Positions 8,681 to 16,555 of a stretch of 64,000 nt of DNA are shown here, piece after piece (position 1 is the first letter of the stretch; each line of letters begins with the position of its first letter). A program made the position numbers and the translations under genes. The stretch spans positions 4,987,502-5,051,501 of the forward strand of contig NZ_KI632509.1 of NCBI RefSeq assembly GCF_000504245.1, given 5' to 3'. Below the pieces are notes generated by a model. That model did no database searches. It had not been told where the DNA came from and saw only the letters and a list, made by a program, of their open reading frames with translations. Origin of the DNA: Haloechinothrix halophila YIM 93223. GTDB taxonomy: Bacteria > Actinomycetota > Actinomycetes > Mycobacteriales > Pseudonocardiaceae.

Positions 8681-9871
8681 ATGACCGCACCAACCCAGTC
8701 GACACGCCTGACCGCCGACCGCCAGCCCAGTGGCACCCGCCGTGCGGTCTACCTGGACTGCAACGCCACTGCCCCACTCGACGAACGCGTGCTGACCGAG
8801 GTCCACCACTACTTCGCCCAGGAATTCGGCAACGCCGGCAGCCGAACCCACGACTACGGACAACAAGCGAAGGACCGCGTGATCCGCGCCCGCGAGCAAG
8901 TCGCCAGCATCGTCGCATCGACCCCCGACGAAATCGTCTTCACCAGTGGCGCGACAGAGAGCAACAATCTAGCGCTCCTGGGCCTCGCCCCGCACGGCGA
9001 GAAGATCAACCGCCGCCACATCATTAGCACCCAGATCGAACACAAGGCGGTCCTCGAACCTCTGGAGACACTCAGCGAACGCGGCTTCGATGTCACACTC
9101 GTACCGCCGACCCAGGGCGGATGGGTCGACCCGGACGCCATCCAAGCGGCCCTCCGCCCCGACACGCTGGCTGTATCGATCATGCAGGTCAACAACGAGA
9201 CCGGCATCCGCCAGCCCATCGAGGAAATCGCAGCCATCCTCGCCGATCACGATGCCTACCTCCACGTGGACGCTGCGCAAGGATTCGGCAAGGACATCGC
9301 CCCCCTGCAAAGCCCACGAATCGACTTGGCCAGCATCTCGGGCCACAAGATCTACGGACCCAAAGGCATCGGCGCCCTTCTCACCCGCCGCCGCGGCTAC
9401 AAACGCCCCCCTCTAACTCCTCTCCTCTACGGCGGAGGCCAAGAACGAGGACTCCGCCCCGGCACACTGCCAGTGGCGCTCATCGCCGGACTCGGTACCG
9501 CAGCACAGCTTGCCAACGACGAGAACACAGATCGAGCAGAAGCTTGCACGCTGTTCAAGCGAGACGTACTCGCAACATTGGAGTCGCTGAACGCAACCAT
9601 CCATGGCGACGCCGACCGCACCGTCCCCCACGCCATCAATGTATCCATCCCCGACCTCGACTCCGAAGCCGTCATGCTCGCGCTCAAAGGGCTACTCGCG
9701 ATCTCCAACGGCTCAGCCTGCACGTCACAGCGATACGAGCCCAGCCACGTCCTCAAAGCAATGCAGCTACCTGACGAGCAGATCCAAGGTGCCCTCCGGC
9801 TGTCATGGAGCCACCTGACACCACCCGTTGACTGGGACGAGGTGCGGTCACGGATTCACGCCATTCGCTAA
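8681..9871 (+). CDS. dndA: DndA, cysteine desulfurase
   Basis: A 396-aa class V aminotransferase-fold enzyme of the IscS/NifS type. The N-terminal YLDCNATAPLDERV is the usual family opening. The PLP lysine is K223 in SGHKIYGPKG and the catalytic cysteine is C347 in NGSACTS. It takes sulfur from cysteine as a persulfide and hands it to DndC. It is transcribed away from dndBCDE, as in other dnd clusters. Complete, and the only desulfurase in the window. Confidence 0.95.
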   Translation: MTAPTQSTRLTADRQPSGTRRAVYLDCNATAPLDERVLTEVHHYFAQEFGNAGSRTHDYGQQAKDRVIRAREQVASIVASTPDEIVFTSGATESNNLALLGLAPHGEKINRRHIISTQIEHKAVLEPLETLSERGFDVTLVPPTQGGWVDPDAIQAALRPDTLAVSIMQVNNETGIRQPIEEIAAILADHDAYLHVDAAQGFGKDIAPLQSPRIDLASISGHKIYGPKGIGALLTRRRGYKRPPLTPLLYGGGQERGLRPGTLPVALIAGLGTAAQLANDENTDRAEACTLFKRDVLATLESLNATIHGDADRTVPHAINVSIPDLDSEAVMLALKGLLAISNGSACTSQRYEPSHVLKAMQLPDEQIQGALRLSWSHLTPPVDWDEVRSRIHAIR

Positions 9872-9892
9872 GAGCACGTCTGGAAACCGAGT

Positions 9893-10060
9893 TCACTGGT
9901 TGCCGGTGCGGGCGAGTCTGCGGGACATGGTCATGATCATGGCGATGTGGATCACGGCTTCGTGGTGTTCGGGCAGGGTTTCGTAGTCGCGGACGCAGCG
10001 GCGGTGTTTGGTGATCCATCCGAAGGTTCTCTCGACGACCCAGCGGCGGGGTAGGACGAG
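9893..10060 (-). mobile_element. IS5-type transposase, C-terminal remnant
   Basis: Read on the minus strand, this encodes [12 protein letters not shown] followed by a helix ending [11 protein letters not shown] and a stop. That is the C-terminal DDE-domain end of IS5-family transposases. Everything upstream is missing, because the homology stops near 10060 where a transporter fragment begins on the other strand. The element end probably lies just after dndA. A dead insertion sequence that records a rearrangement at the dnd locus border. Confidence 0.8.
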
Positions 10061-10061
10061 G

Positions 10062-10336
10062 AATCTAGCCGGCGCCCTGTTCGCCGCCGAGGCCCTGTTG
10101 TGGACGCAGGCGATCTATCAGGTCGGTGTGGGCTTGTCCGCCGTGTTGGTCAACACGCAGGTCGTGATGGTGCCGCTGCTGGCGGTAGTCATTGACCGCG
10201 AGCCGCTCAGTCGCCGGTTCCTGGTGATCCTGCGGTGATCATTGCGGGCACGCTTCTGACCGGCGGTGTTTTCGAGATCGGAGTGACCGGCTCGGATCCG
10301 GTGGCTGGCACTGTGCATACGGTTCTGGCCGCATAG
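10062..10336 (+). pseudogene. EamA/DMT transporter, C-terminal fragment with a frameshift
   Basis: The frame beginning NLAGALF gives two hydrophobic helices (around GVGLSAVLVNTQVVMVPLLA) like the last repeat of EamA-type drug/metabolite transporters. It reaches a stop at 10236-10238, but the next frame (from 10235) continues naturally as VIIAGTLLTGGVFEIG to a stop at 10336. The N-terminal part is lost at the junction with the transposase remnant. A truncated, frameshifted relic. Confidence 0.7.
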
Positions 10337-10468
10337 TGCTACTCGGGGTTCTTGTGACCTGACCGAAGAGCAGGAGCTGGCGGCGATCCAGAGCCTGGTG
10401 CCGCTCTTGGTGGAGTTGTTCGAGGTTCCGACACACCTCGGCGAGACTCTCGCCGGGGGAGGAGAGCG

Positions 10469-10803
10469 ATGACTGACCACAACGAGATTCGCGTGGTCAC
10501 GCGCCTCCGAGCTGCTCTCGGCGACTGGTTGGTCGCCGTCATCGCGGCGCGAGAAGGCAGCGCCGAGGTACAGGCTTGGGCGACTGCGCAAGTTGCTCCA
10601 AGGCGGTGGTCCCTCTACCGACTGCGGACGGCGTCCGAGATCCTCGACATCCTCGAACCGCTGGACTCTCACGCGGTGATCCAGGTGTGGTTCAAGGGTA
10701 TGAACCATGAGCTCGACGAACAGAGCCCCGCTGGATCTCCCTCCGGGAGGGAGACCCGGCCGAGGTGCTGGCAGCTGCACGGGCGTTCGCGGCGCACGGT
10801 TGA
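10469..10803 (+). pseudogene. Antitoxin-like protein (MbcA/ParS/Xre type C-terminus) with a frameshift
   Basis: The first about 87 codons read as one protein with the segment RTASEILDILEPL and the phrase GMNHELDEQSP. The natural end, WISLREGDPAEVLAAARAF and then a stop at 10803, is in another frame, so an indel lies near 10730. The pattern '...ELL/ISL-R-x-G-D-P-x-E-V-L-x-A-A-R-A-F' is typical of Xre/MbcA/ParS-type antitoxins that partner RES toxins. No toxin gene follows. The ORF that continues past the shift to 10882 is probably not real. Family is recalled, not searched. Confidence 0.55.
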
Positions 10804-10863
10804 GCCCGCACAGGCCGTCTCGCGAACATCAGGTCCTGGCCCCCATGGCCAGGGGCTGCCCTC

Positions 10864-11555
10864 TCAGTTTGTTTGCGCGTAGGCCGCAATGCGGGCGTTC
10901 CGCGCGCGGATGAACTCCATGCTGAGTTCCATGTAGCGGCGATAGGTCGCCAAATCCTGTGGCACTGAAGGCATGGCGAAGTTGTTGAACGGTATCGCGA
11001 AGCGAACCCGCTCTCCATCGAGCAGATCCTGGAGAAGGAAGAAATCGATGAACCCACCGAACGTCGCGAACAGAGCGAAGAAGTCATCGTACCTCGCGAG
11101 GACGTCGCTGAGCGGGCTCCTCTCGCGTGCGAAGTGACGGCGGATGCACTCGACCGTCAGATCGAAGCGATCGGCGATCCGAGGGTGGAAACCGCGAGCG
11201 GCGTTGATGGTCTGTTTGTTGTCGATCCTGTTGCCGGGCCAGATCATCATGCCTCCGATCGTGTAGCCGAGGTTCCAGAACGCCTCGTGTTCGCCTTCAT
11301 CGAGCATTGCGACAATGGCCGCCGCCTTGTGAGGGAACGAGGGGACGACGGCGTCACTGCTGAGCCAGAACTGCCCCGGTGCGAGCTGTGGACGAGGTAG
11401 TTCTCCGGCCTGCCGTCCTCGAGGTCGAAGCGTGTCCCGTCCGGAAGCTCCTTGCTCCAGAGGGCCCGGTGGTAGCGGTGCAGCGTGTCGCTATAGCTGT
11501 CGGGGTCCCTGCCTGCAGGCGTATCAGTCTGGAAGTCGTACCTTGTCTCGATCAC
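10864..11555 (-). pseudogene. DUF6994-like protein broken by one frameshift
   Basis: Two reading frames together make one protein. The first (from ATG 11555) opens with MIETRYDFQTDTPAGRDPDS and ends naturally at NYLVHSS near 11383. The second continues with GQFWLSSDAVVPSFPHKAAA and runs to a stop at 10864. One missing base in the short G run near 11378 explains the break. I recall this family as DUF6994, of unknown function. Either a recent pseudogene or a sequencing error. Confidence 0.7.
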
Positions 11556-11582
11556 GTGACCCCTCAGGCGCGAGCGACCTTT

Positions 11583-11909
11583 CTAGCCGCACATGTCGCA
11601 AACTCCGGTACCGAGAGGGACGGCCGTGAAGCAGTTGGGGCAGATCGGCCCCAGTTTGCCGCTTCGACCCGTCGAGCCGCCCTCGGTCCACTCCTTTGCC
11701 GTGGCGAGATGCTCGGGGCAGTAGATGCGCAGATGTCCCTTCGGCTGGCCGGCGTGCCGGTGCTTGATGACGGTCAGCTGGTCAGCTGGCAAGACCGTCC
11801 CGCACTCCGAGCACTTACGCTGGTCCGAGCCGGCGGTCATCCGGGAGGGGAAGATCTCGCCGAGGATCCGTGGGGCCTCATACTCAATCAGGTCTCGCTC
11901 GTCGGTCAC
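11583..11909 (-). CDS. Small zinc-ribbon protein
   Basis: 108 aa with two cysteine pairs that look like zinc knuckles: CSECG near residue 33 and CPNC...CDMC near the C-terminus, plus CPEH in between. No membrane or signal segment. It lies 27 bases upstream of the broken DUF6994 gene in the same direction, so the two may be co-transcribed. The function is unknown; proteins like this usually bind nucleic acid or a protein partner. Confidence 0.65.
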   Translation of the reverse strand: MTDERDLIEYEAPRILGEIFPSRMTAGSDQRKCSECGTVLPADQLTVIKHRHAGQPKGHLRIYCPEHLATAKEWTEGGSTGRSGKLGPICPNCFTAVPLGTGVCDMCG

Positions 11910-12494
11910 GGTTGATGCCCTTCCACTCGCGCTTGGCCCAGCATGCCGGAGCAGCTGGTCGCCATGCTCACCCGATACCTCGAAGCAACGCCCTGAACGA
12001 AAAGGGAACCCAAAACGGACACCGACTCGGCCCAGCGCGGTTGGCCGCTACCACGGGCGATAGCGTCTTAGATGGGCTGTACGCAAAGTGTCTCACCGAG
12101 GCGTGCTTATCCGATGCGCACTCGGTGATGTCCGGGGCCTTAATCGAGTACCCCCGCGCCGTCGCCGACGAACAAGACCGGACCGCCCAAGCGCCATTGA
12201 CTGCGCGAGCTCGGCGTAGCCGACGATCGCTACCTCGACCATGACCTCACCGAGCATCGTCCCCAATTGTGTGGATTCGAGCCCTCTCAGGGGCAACGCA
12301 TCACCTTCGAATGCCCTTGATCCCGCAGGTCAGCGCCTATACTCGACCACTGCGCGAACCGTCATCTCGGGTCCTGAGACGAGCACGGAGCGGTTCGCAT
12401 GCTGACACGTTAGTGCTCACCCACTGGCCGCTACCGGACCGGAGTCTGCCTTGCGGCTGCCCCAGTAGCTCCCATTAGGCCCACTCCGAGCAAA

Positions 12495-12535
12495 ACCCTC
12501 TGATCACGACGCCGTCGCAGATCAGAGGGTCTTTG
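12495..12535 (+). terminator. Rho-independent terminator-like hairpin
   Basis: Perfect 11-bp stem: ACCCTCTGATC at 12495-12505 and GATCAGAGGGT at 12520-12530, followed by CTTTGTGT. No intact plus-strand gene lies immediately upstream, so it may have belonged to a gene or RNA now lost. The stretch 11910-12494 shows no gene I can support; a short frame at 12199-12318 looks protein-like but has no recognisable family. Confidence 0.6.
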
Positions 12536-12693
12536 TGTGCGCGGTATTGATCTTCGGTGATCATCTCTGGTCGCTAGGTGGGCTGTTCCTGGAGGACTCG
12601 ATCTTGCTGAACGAACCCCGTAAACCCGAACCGAACTGCCAGTTTGGGTGCGTGCACCGCAGTGCGACGCAGTGGTGTGCGCTCGACGACAAA

Positions 12694-12945
12694 TCAAGCG
12701 ATCTGCCACCAGGGCGTTCGCGTCTGCCCACCGCCGCGCGATACCGATCGCACAGCCTGCCTCCAACGCCGTTCGAGCGAGCGCAACAGTCGCCCTTCCA
12801 CCTCGGGCGCAACATGGCTGTAGATCTCCGCGACCCGATCATCAATGTGATGCCCCGAGCGCACCGCCTGCGCAGTCTCCGGAATGCCGTCAGCGATCAT
12901 CCACCTGCTTGGAAACGGCGTCACGGGTCGTAACCTATGTACGTG
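12694..12945 (-). pseudogene. Tyrosine recombinase (integrase) C-terminal remnant
   Basis: The minus strand encodes WMIADGIPETAQAVRSGHH, then DDRVAEIYSHVAPEVEGRLL, and a helix ending RRWRQAV. This is the conserved end of actinomycete integrases, with the G-H-H box and the catalytic tyrosine in the YSHV segment. The N-terminal and core domains are missing, so it cannot be functional. It is a trace of an integrated element, in keeping with the tRNA fragment at 20626. Confidence 0.75.
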
Positions 12946-12974
12946 CACGTTTCCTATCAGCTTGACGGGCCGCT

Positions 12975-14084
12975 GTGAGCCGGCTCAACTATGCGCTTGC
13001 CGACGTCGATGCAGCCATCACTGCCGCGGTCGAGAGGGCGCTGATGCCGCCGGCGATGCTCGCGCTGTATTCCCGGTGGTGGCAGCTCGAGACATGGTTA
13101 CGGCAGTTGGTTTACGTCGAGCTTCGTGCTCGGGATGGTGCAGAGTGGGAAGGCAACCTTGATGCTGGGACCCAGAAACGTCTTAAGCAGGACCGCCGTC
13201 ATCCGTACATGGCGTCCCCAGACTGGGAGGATCCACTTGCATATCTTGACGCTGGCAAGCTGTTCGAGCTGATCGAGGAGAACTGGGACCTCTTCGGTCC
13301 GACGCTCCTTGAGCAGAACGTCTGGAGCGGCCGCCGCGCCGAACTACTCAAGATCCGTCATCGCATTGGTCATCTTCGCCGCCCTCACCAGGACGATATA
13401 GGGCGATTGGAGCAGACTCTTCGAGACCTTGAAGGTGGCGCTTTCCGGGCGTTCAGCTCCTACAATCACCTTCGCGACCCGGATACTGTCGACCCGTCCG
13501 ATCCGGTCGTTAACGACTGGCTTCGCGGCAACCATCCGGACGCCGAGCGATTGATCAAGCACGCGCAGAGCCAGTACGACACTCACTTCCGCCTTCGGTA
13601 CAGCGTGCGCCCTTGGGCCGATTCGGTAGCGCCGGGACAACGTCTCTCGGGACAGCCCGGAGTGCTGTGGCATGTCACTCTGAACCAGATGGGGCGCTAC
13701 ACCCACGTCGATGAACTCTGGCGCGATTACTGCATGAACGAGCGTGCCCGGGAGCTACTGGTCCACCTTCTAATACCAGACGAGGTGACGGTCAGAGCAA
13801 CATTTGCGGCCGTTGACGATCCTGATGAGATTTCAGAAGTCATCGGTCGGATCTTAGACTCTGTTATTGCGACTTCCAGCTGGCACCTTCCGGAGCGAAG
13901 CCGCCTTGACATCATGTACGACCCACTCGATGACCTGCCCCCGCTGGATCCGCGAGTGCAGATTAAGACAGGCTGGACATTCGTCGACGAGTACACACGG
14001 CCTGACTCGATCTTCCGAGCTTCACCGTATCCACTCAATCCCTCGCCGCCTGCAGCCGGGACCATGGCAGAAGGGTCTGTCTGA
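12975..14084 (+). CDS. HEPN-like protein (Swt1-type), possible RNase or defence protein
   Basis: 369 aa from GTG 12975. The N-terminal half is helical, with SRWWQLETWLRQLVYVEL and then NVWSGRRAELLKIRHRIGH. The last six residues give an R-x4-H motif (R128-H133), the hallmark of HEPN ribonuclease domains, in the sequence context I associate with Swt1-like HEPN proteins. The C-terminal half matches no known domain. No signal peptide or membrane helix. It stands alone in its direction, within a zone of defence and mobile-element remnants. The RNase activity is inferred only from the motif. Confidence 0.6.
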   Translation: MSRLNYALADVDAAITAAVERALMPPAMLALYSRWWQLETWLRQLVYVELRARDGAEWEGNLDAGTQKRLKQDRRHPYMASPDWEDPLAYLDAGKLFELIEENWDLFGPTLLEQNVWSGRRAELLKIRHRIGHLRRPHQDDIGRLEQTLRDLEGGAFRAFSSYNHLRDPDTVDPSDPVVNDWLRGNHPDAERLIKHAQSQYDTHFRLRYSVRPWADSVAPGQRLSGQPGVLWHVTLNQMGRYTHVDELWRDYCMNERARELLVHLLIPDEVTVRATFAAVDDPDEISEVIGRILDSVIATSSWHLPERSRLDIMYDPLDDLPPLDPRVQIKTGWTFVDEYTRPDSIFRASPYPLNPSPPAAGTMAEGSV

Positions 14085-14677
14085 TTGCCGTGTATATGGT
14101 CCCGACACGCCGAGCGCGCGTCGGCTCTACACCGAGAAATGACCTCAAGATTCGTTAGCCATCTGCCTCGGCGGGCGCCCGGCGGAGCTGCTCGTAAGTC
14201 TTTGGATCCACCAGGGCAGGTCAGCTAGACGATCCAGCGCTTCGTCGGGTTTGTGCGGCACCAGTGGCCTCGGGCGGCAGGCGTGCAGGTGTGAGTTCCG
14301 CAGGCACGTCACAGTGACGGCACCATGACTTGACTCGCACCCGCATGATTCTAGTCAGGACCAAAGTACACCGACGCGATCATCGGTCAGACATCTCGGA
14401 TTCATACTGGTGCTTGCGCCAATATCTTCGTCGATCGACTGTGCGGTGAGCCAGGGATGTGACGATCATGCAACCGATCGTTCGCTGACGAGGCGAGCTC
14501 CGCCCGCGTCAGTAGTTGTCTGCGCGCAAGGACATCATTGAGCCAGCCCAGGATCGGACATTCAATTAGCGAGGTTGTTCGCTTAAATGGAGCTCGCAGC
14601 GCTGCCAAATCGGATATGCCTGGCGCAGCCCGGGCCAAACTTCGCCTCAACAAGTCGTCCCGTGGTGGGCAGGGCAG
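14085..14677. other. Gene-poor stretch of about 590 bases
   Basis: I see no gene that can be supported. A minus-strand frame of about 41 codons near 14225-14347 has a CxxC pair (SWCRHCDVP) and could be a decayed zinc-finger protein, but it is too short to call. Other frames are short and unstructured. Confidence 0.4.
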
Positions 14678-15412
14678 TTATTTGGCCGCGACCTCTTCGC
14701 GCAGTATATCGACGATCTCGTCGCGGAACCGAGGCTTAACGCGATGCTTGATGCCGGATGTCATCTCGCGGATGAACTTGGAGATGGTCTCAGCGTGCCG
14801 AAAGCTGCCGCCCGCAGCGAAGTAGGCCCGTAGCCAGTCGCTCTCATCAAGACGGTAACCGGAGCGTGTGAACGCACGCAGCAGTTGGACTACGGCATCC
14901 TTCCCTCGCCCCGAGCCGAGCCCGTTGTACTCCTCGTTGACCATCAGGTCGGCAGCAGCTACCTGCAGCGGATCAGGAGCAGGTAACGCGGCTCCGGTGT
15001 GCAGGTCAACCGCGCCCTGCGCATCCAGCCAGGTCCGAATGATGTCCCCGGGTGACCAAATCAGGACGAACACACGGCCCAGCGTCCCAGCGACGATGAC
15101 CTCGCGAAGCGCCTCACAGTCGCGCTCCTCGTACGGATGCAGCACGACAACCGCGACGTCCGCAACTCGATCGCCTGCCAGGCCTCGGAGTTCCCTGATG
15201 TTTCCGACGTGGTGGTTGACGTTCCCCTGAGCGAGGTACCTGGCCACCTCAACGTCGGCGCTGCCATCGTTATCGTTGAACTTCTTCACGTCCGCGACGG
15301 CGAAGAGAGATGGCTGCGCGCCGAGCCAGTCACGAATGCGCGCGCTACTCGGTGCCATCGCGGTACCGTTCTGACCCCAGTCTTCCCGGACCATGTAGGC
15401 GAGTTCGGTCAT
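14678..15412 (-). CDS. Uncharacterised cytosolic protein
   Basis: 244 aa from ATG 15412. Soluble, with no signal or membrane segment. The middle alternates predicted strands and helices (VADVAVVVLHPYEERD, RVFVLIWSPGDIIRTWLDAQ), suggesting a Rossmann-like alpha/beta domain, and a conserved-looking helix VAAADLMVNEEYNGL follows. The C-terminus is helical and basic. I do not recognise the family. It is the only minus-strand gene between 13 and 16.5 kb, and a neighbouring divergent gene starts at 15632. Confidence 0.6.
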   Translation of the reverse strand: MTELAYMVREDWGQNGTAMAPSSARIRDWLGAQPSLFAVADVKKFNDNDGSADVEVARYLAQGNVNHHVGNIRELRGLAGDRVADVAVVVLHPYEERDCEALREVIVAGTLGRVFVLIWSPGDIIRTWLDAQGAVDLHTGAALPAPDPLQVAAADLMVNEEYNGLGSGRGKDAVVQLLRAFTRSGYRLDESDWLRAYFAAGGSFRHAETISKFIREMTSGIKHRVKPRFRDEIVDILREEVAAK

Positions 15413-15631
15413 GAAGAGATTGTGACAGTAGGCACCGACATTGCTGCTGCAGCCGCAACGGAGAGCCCGCTAGTTCGTGAAGTGCTCCGACATCCGGCGG
15501 CGACCGAGCCCACGTGATCGCCGATGCAAACGCTCACCTAAGCCCAGTAAGCTCCAGCGTCATCGGACAATCTCGTGCACGGTCAGCCGAGTCTAAGATC
15601 CGATGCGGGCCTCGAGTCACGGGAGAGAGCC

Positions 15632-16552
15632 ATGGACGTCGGAGACGAGCAGATCTACCGTCAGCGCGACTTCGCGCCGTCCGAACGCGTCCGAATCGTC
15701 GGCATAGACCAGCGCAAGAAGTCAGTGCGCTACGACATCGAGTTCCTGGACGGCGACAAGACAGGAACCGTCGAGAACATCCCTGCTAGCAGGCTCCGTG
15801 GGCCATGGGCGAACGTGCACGAGTTCGACACGCATATGGCGCTCTGGGAGCGGTTCTGCGAGCAGGCGATGGACGACCATGAAGAGGCTGCAGTGGAGCA
15901 CGTCTTCTTGCTCCTCATCCCGGACAGCGTCGCCGAGCTGTCGTGGGATATGAAGATTTGGACGACGCGCGTCACTGACCACGATGAGCTCGGAAAGCTC
16001 ATCGGTATACCTGTTGCGGACGTCCTGGAGAACGTGGACTGGTTCTCCGAAGATGGCAAGACGGTGATCTCACCGGAGGGCACTCTACGGATCGCCGAAT
16101 ACGCATGCCGTATCAACCCGTTGCCCGTCCTCGATCATGTCATCAAGGATGAGAAGGAGTACCGGGAACGCAGCAAGCGTGGCCGGAACACGACCACGTA
16201 CGACAATCGGCCGACGACGACATCACCGGAGTGGGAGTACTCCTGGTACTTGGAGCATGGACGTCCAGTTCACGAGATGCTCCGCGCGTGGTGCGGGCAC
16301 CGGGCGGTCTCGTTGCAGGAACGTCTCGAAGCGGCCGAAGCGGAGGTGCGGCGGCTCGATGAACTCCTTGCCCGGGTCATCGACGAACTCAAGTCTCACA
16401 GCCACTCGTTTGTCGCCGACGTCATCGAGCGGGCGCACGTTGACGAGCGGATCACGCCGCAGAATCTCCGGCCGGTCGTCGACCGGCCCCTGAAACCGTC
16501 AGAGATCCCAGTACGTTACGAACGTGCACCGCGGCGGTGGGGACGCTGGTGA
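15632..16552 (+). CDS. Uncharacterised protein with an N-terminal KOW/Tudor-like segment
   Basis: 306 aa from ATG 15632, chosen because GGGAGAGAG lies just upstream. The first 60 residues (VRIVGIDQRKKSVRYDIEFLDGDKTG and on to RLRGPW) look like a small beta-barrel of KOW or Tudor type. A helical middle follows, then a coiled coil near residues 225-260 (LEAAEAEVRRLDELLARV). The family occurs in several actinomycetes in my memory, always without a function. It converges on the next gene with 3 bases between the two stops. Confidence 0.65.
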   Translation: MDVGDEQIYRQRDFAPSERVRIVGIDQRKKSVRYDIEFLDGDKTGTVENIPASRLRGPWANVHEFDTHMALWERFCEQAMDDHEEAAVEHVFLLLIPDSVAELSWDMKIWTTRVTDHDELGKLIGIPVADVLENVDWFSEDGKTVISPEGTLRIAEYACRINPLPVLDHVIKDEKEYRERSKRGRNTTTYDNRPTTTSPEWEYSWYLEHGRPVHEMLRAWCGHRAVSLQERLEAAEAEVRRLDELLARVIDELKSHSHSFVADVIERAHVDERITPQNLRPVVDRPLKPSEIPVRYERAPRRWGRW

Positions 16553-16555
16553 CGG

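Noticed and set aside
1-9871. Classical dptF/G/H restriction genes
   Set aside because: None of their features is present in the window; they could still lie to the left.
12199-12318. Plus-strand frame with a protein-like stretch (RELGVADDRYLDHDLTEHR)
   Set aside because: No start codon, ribosome site or recognisable family; too short to support.
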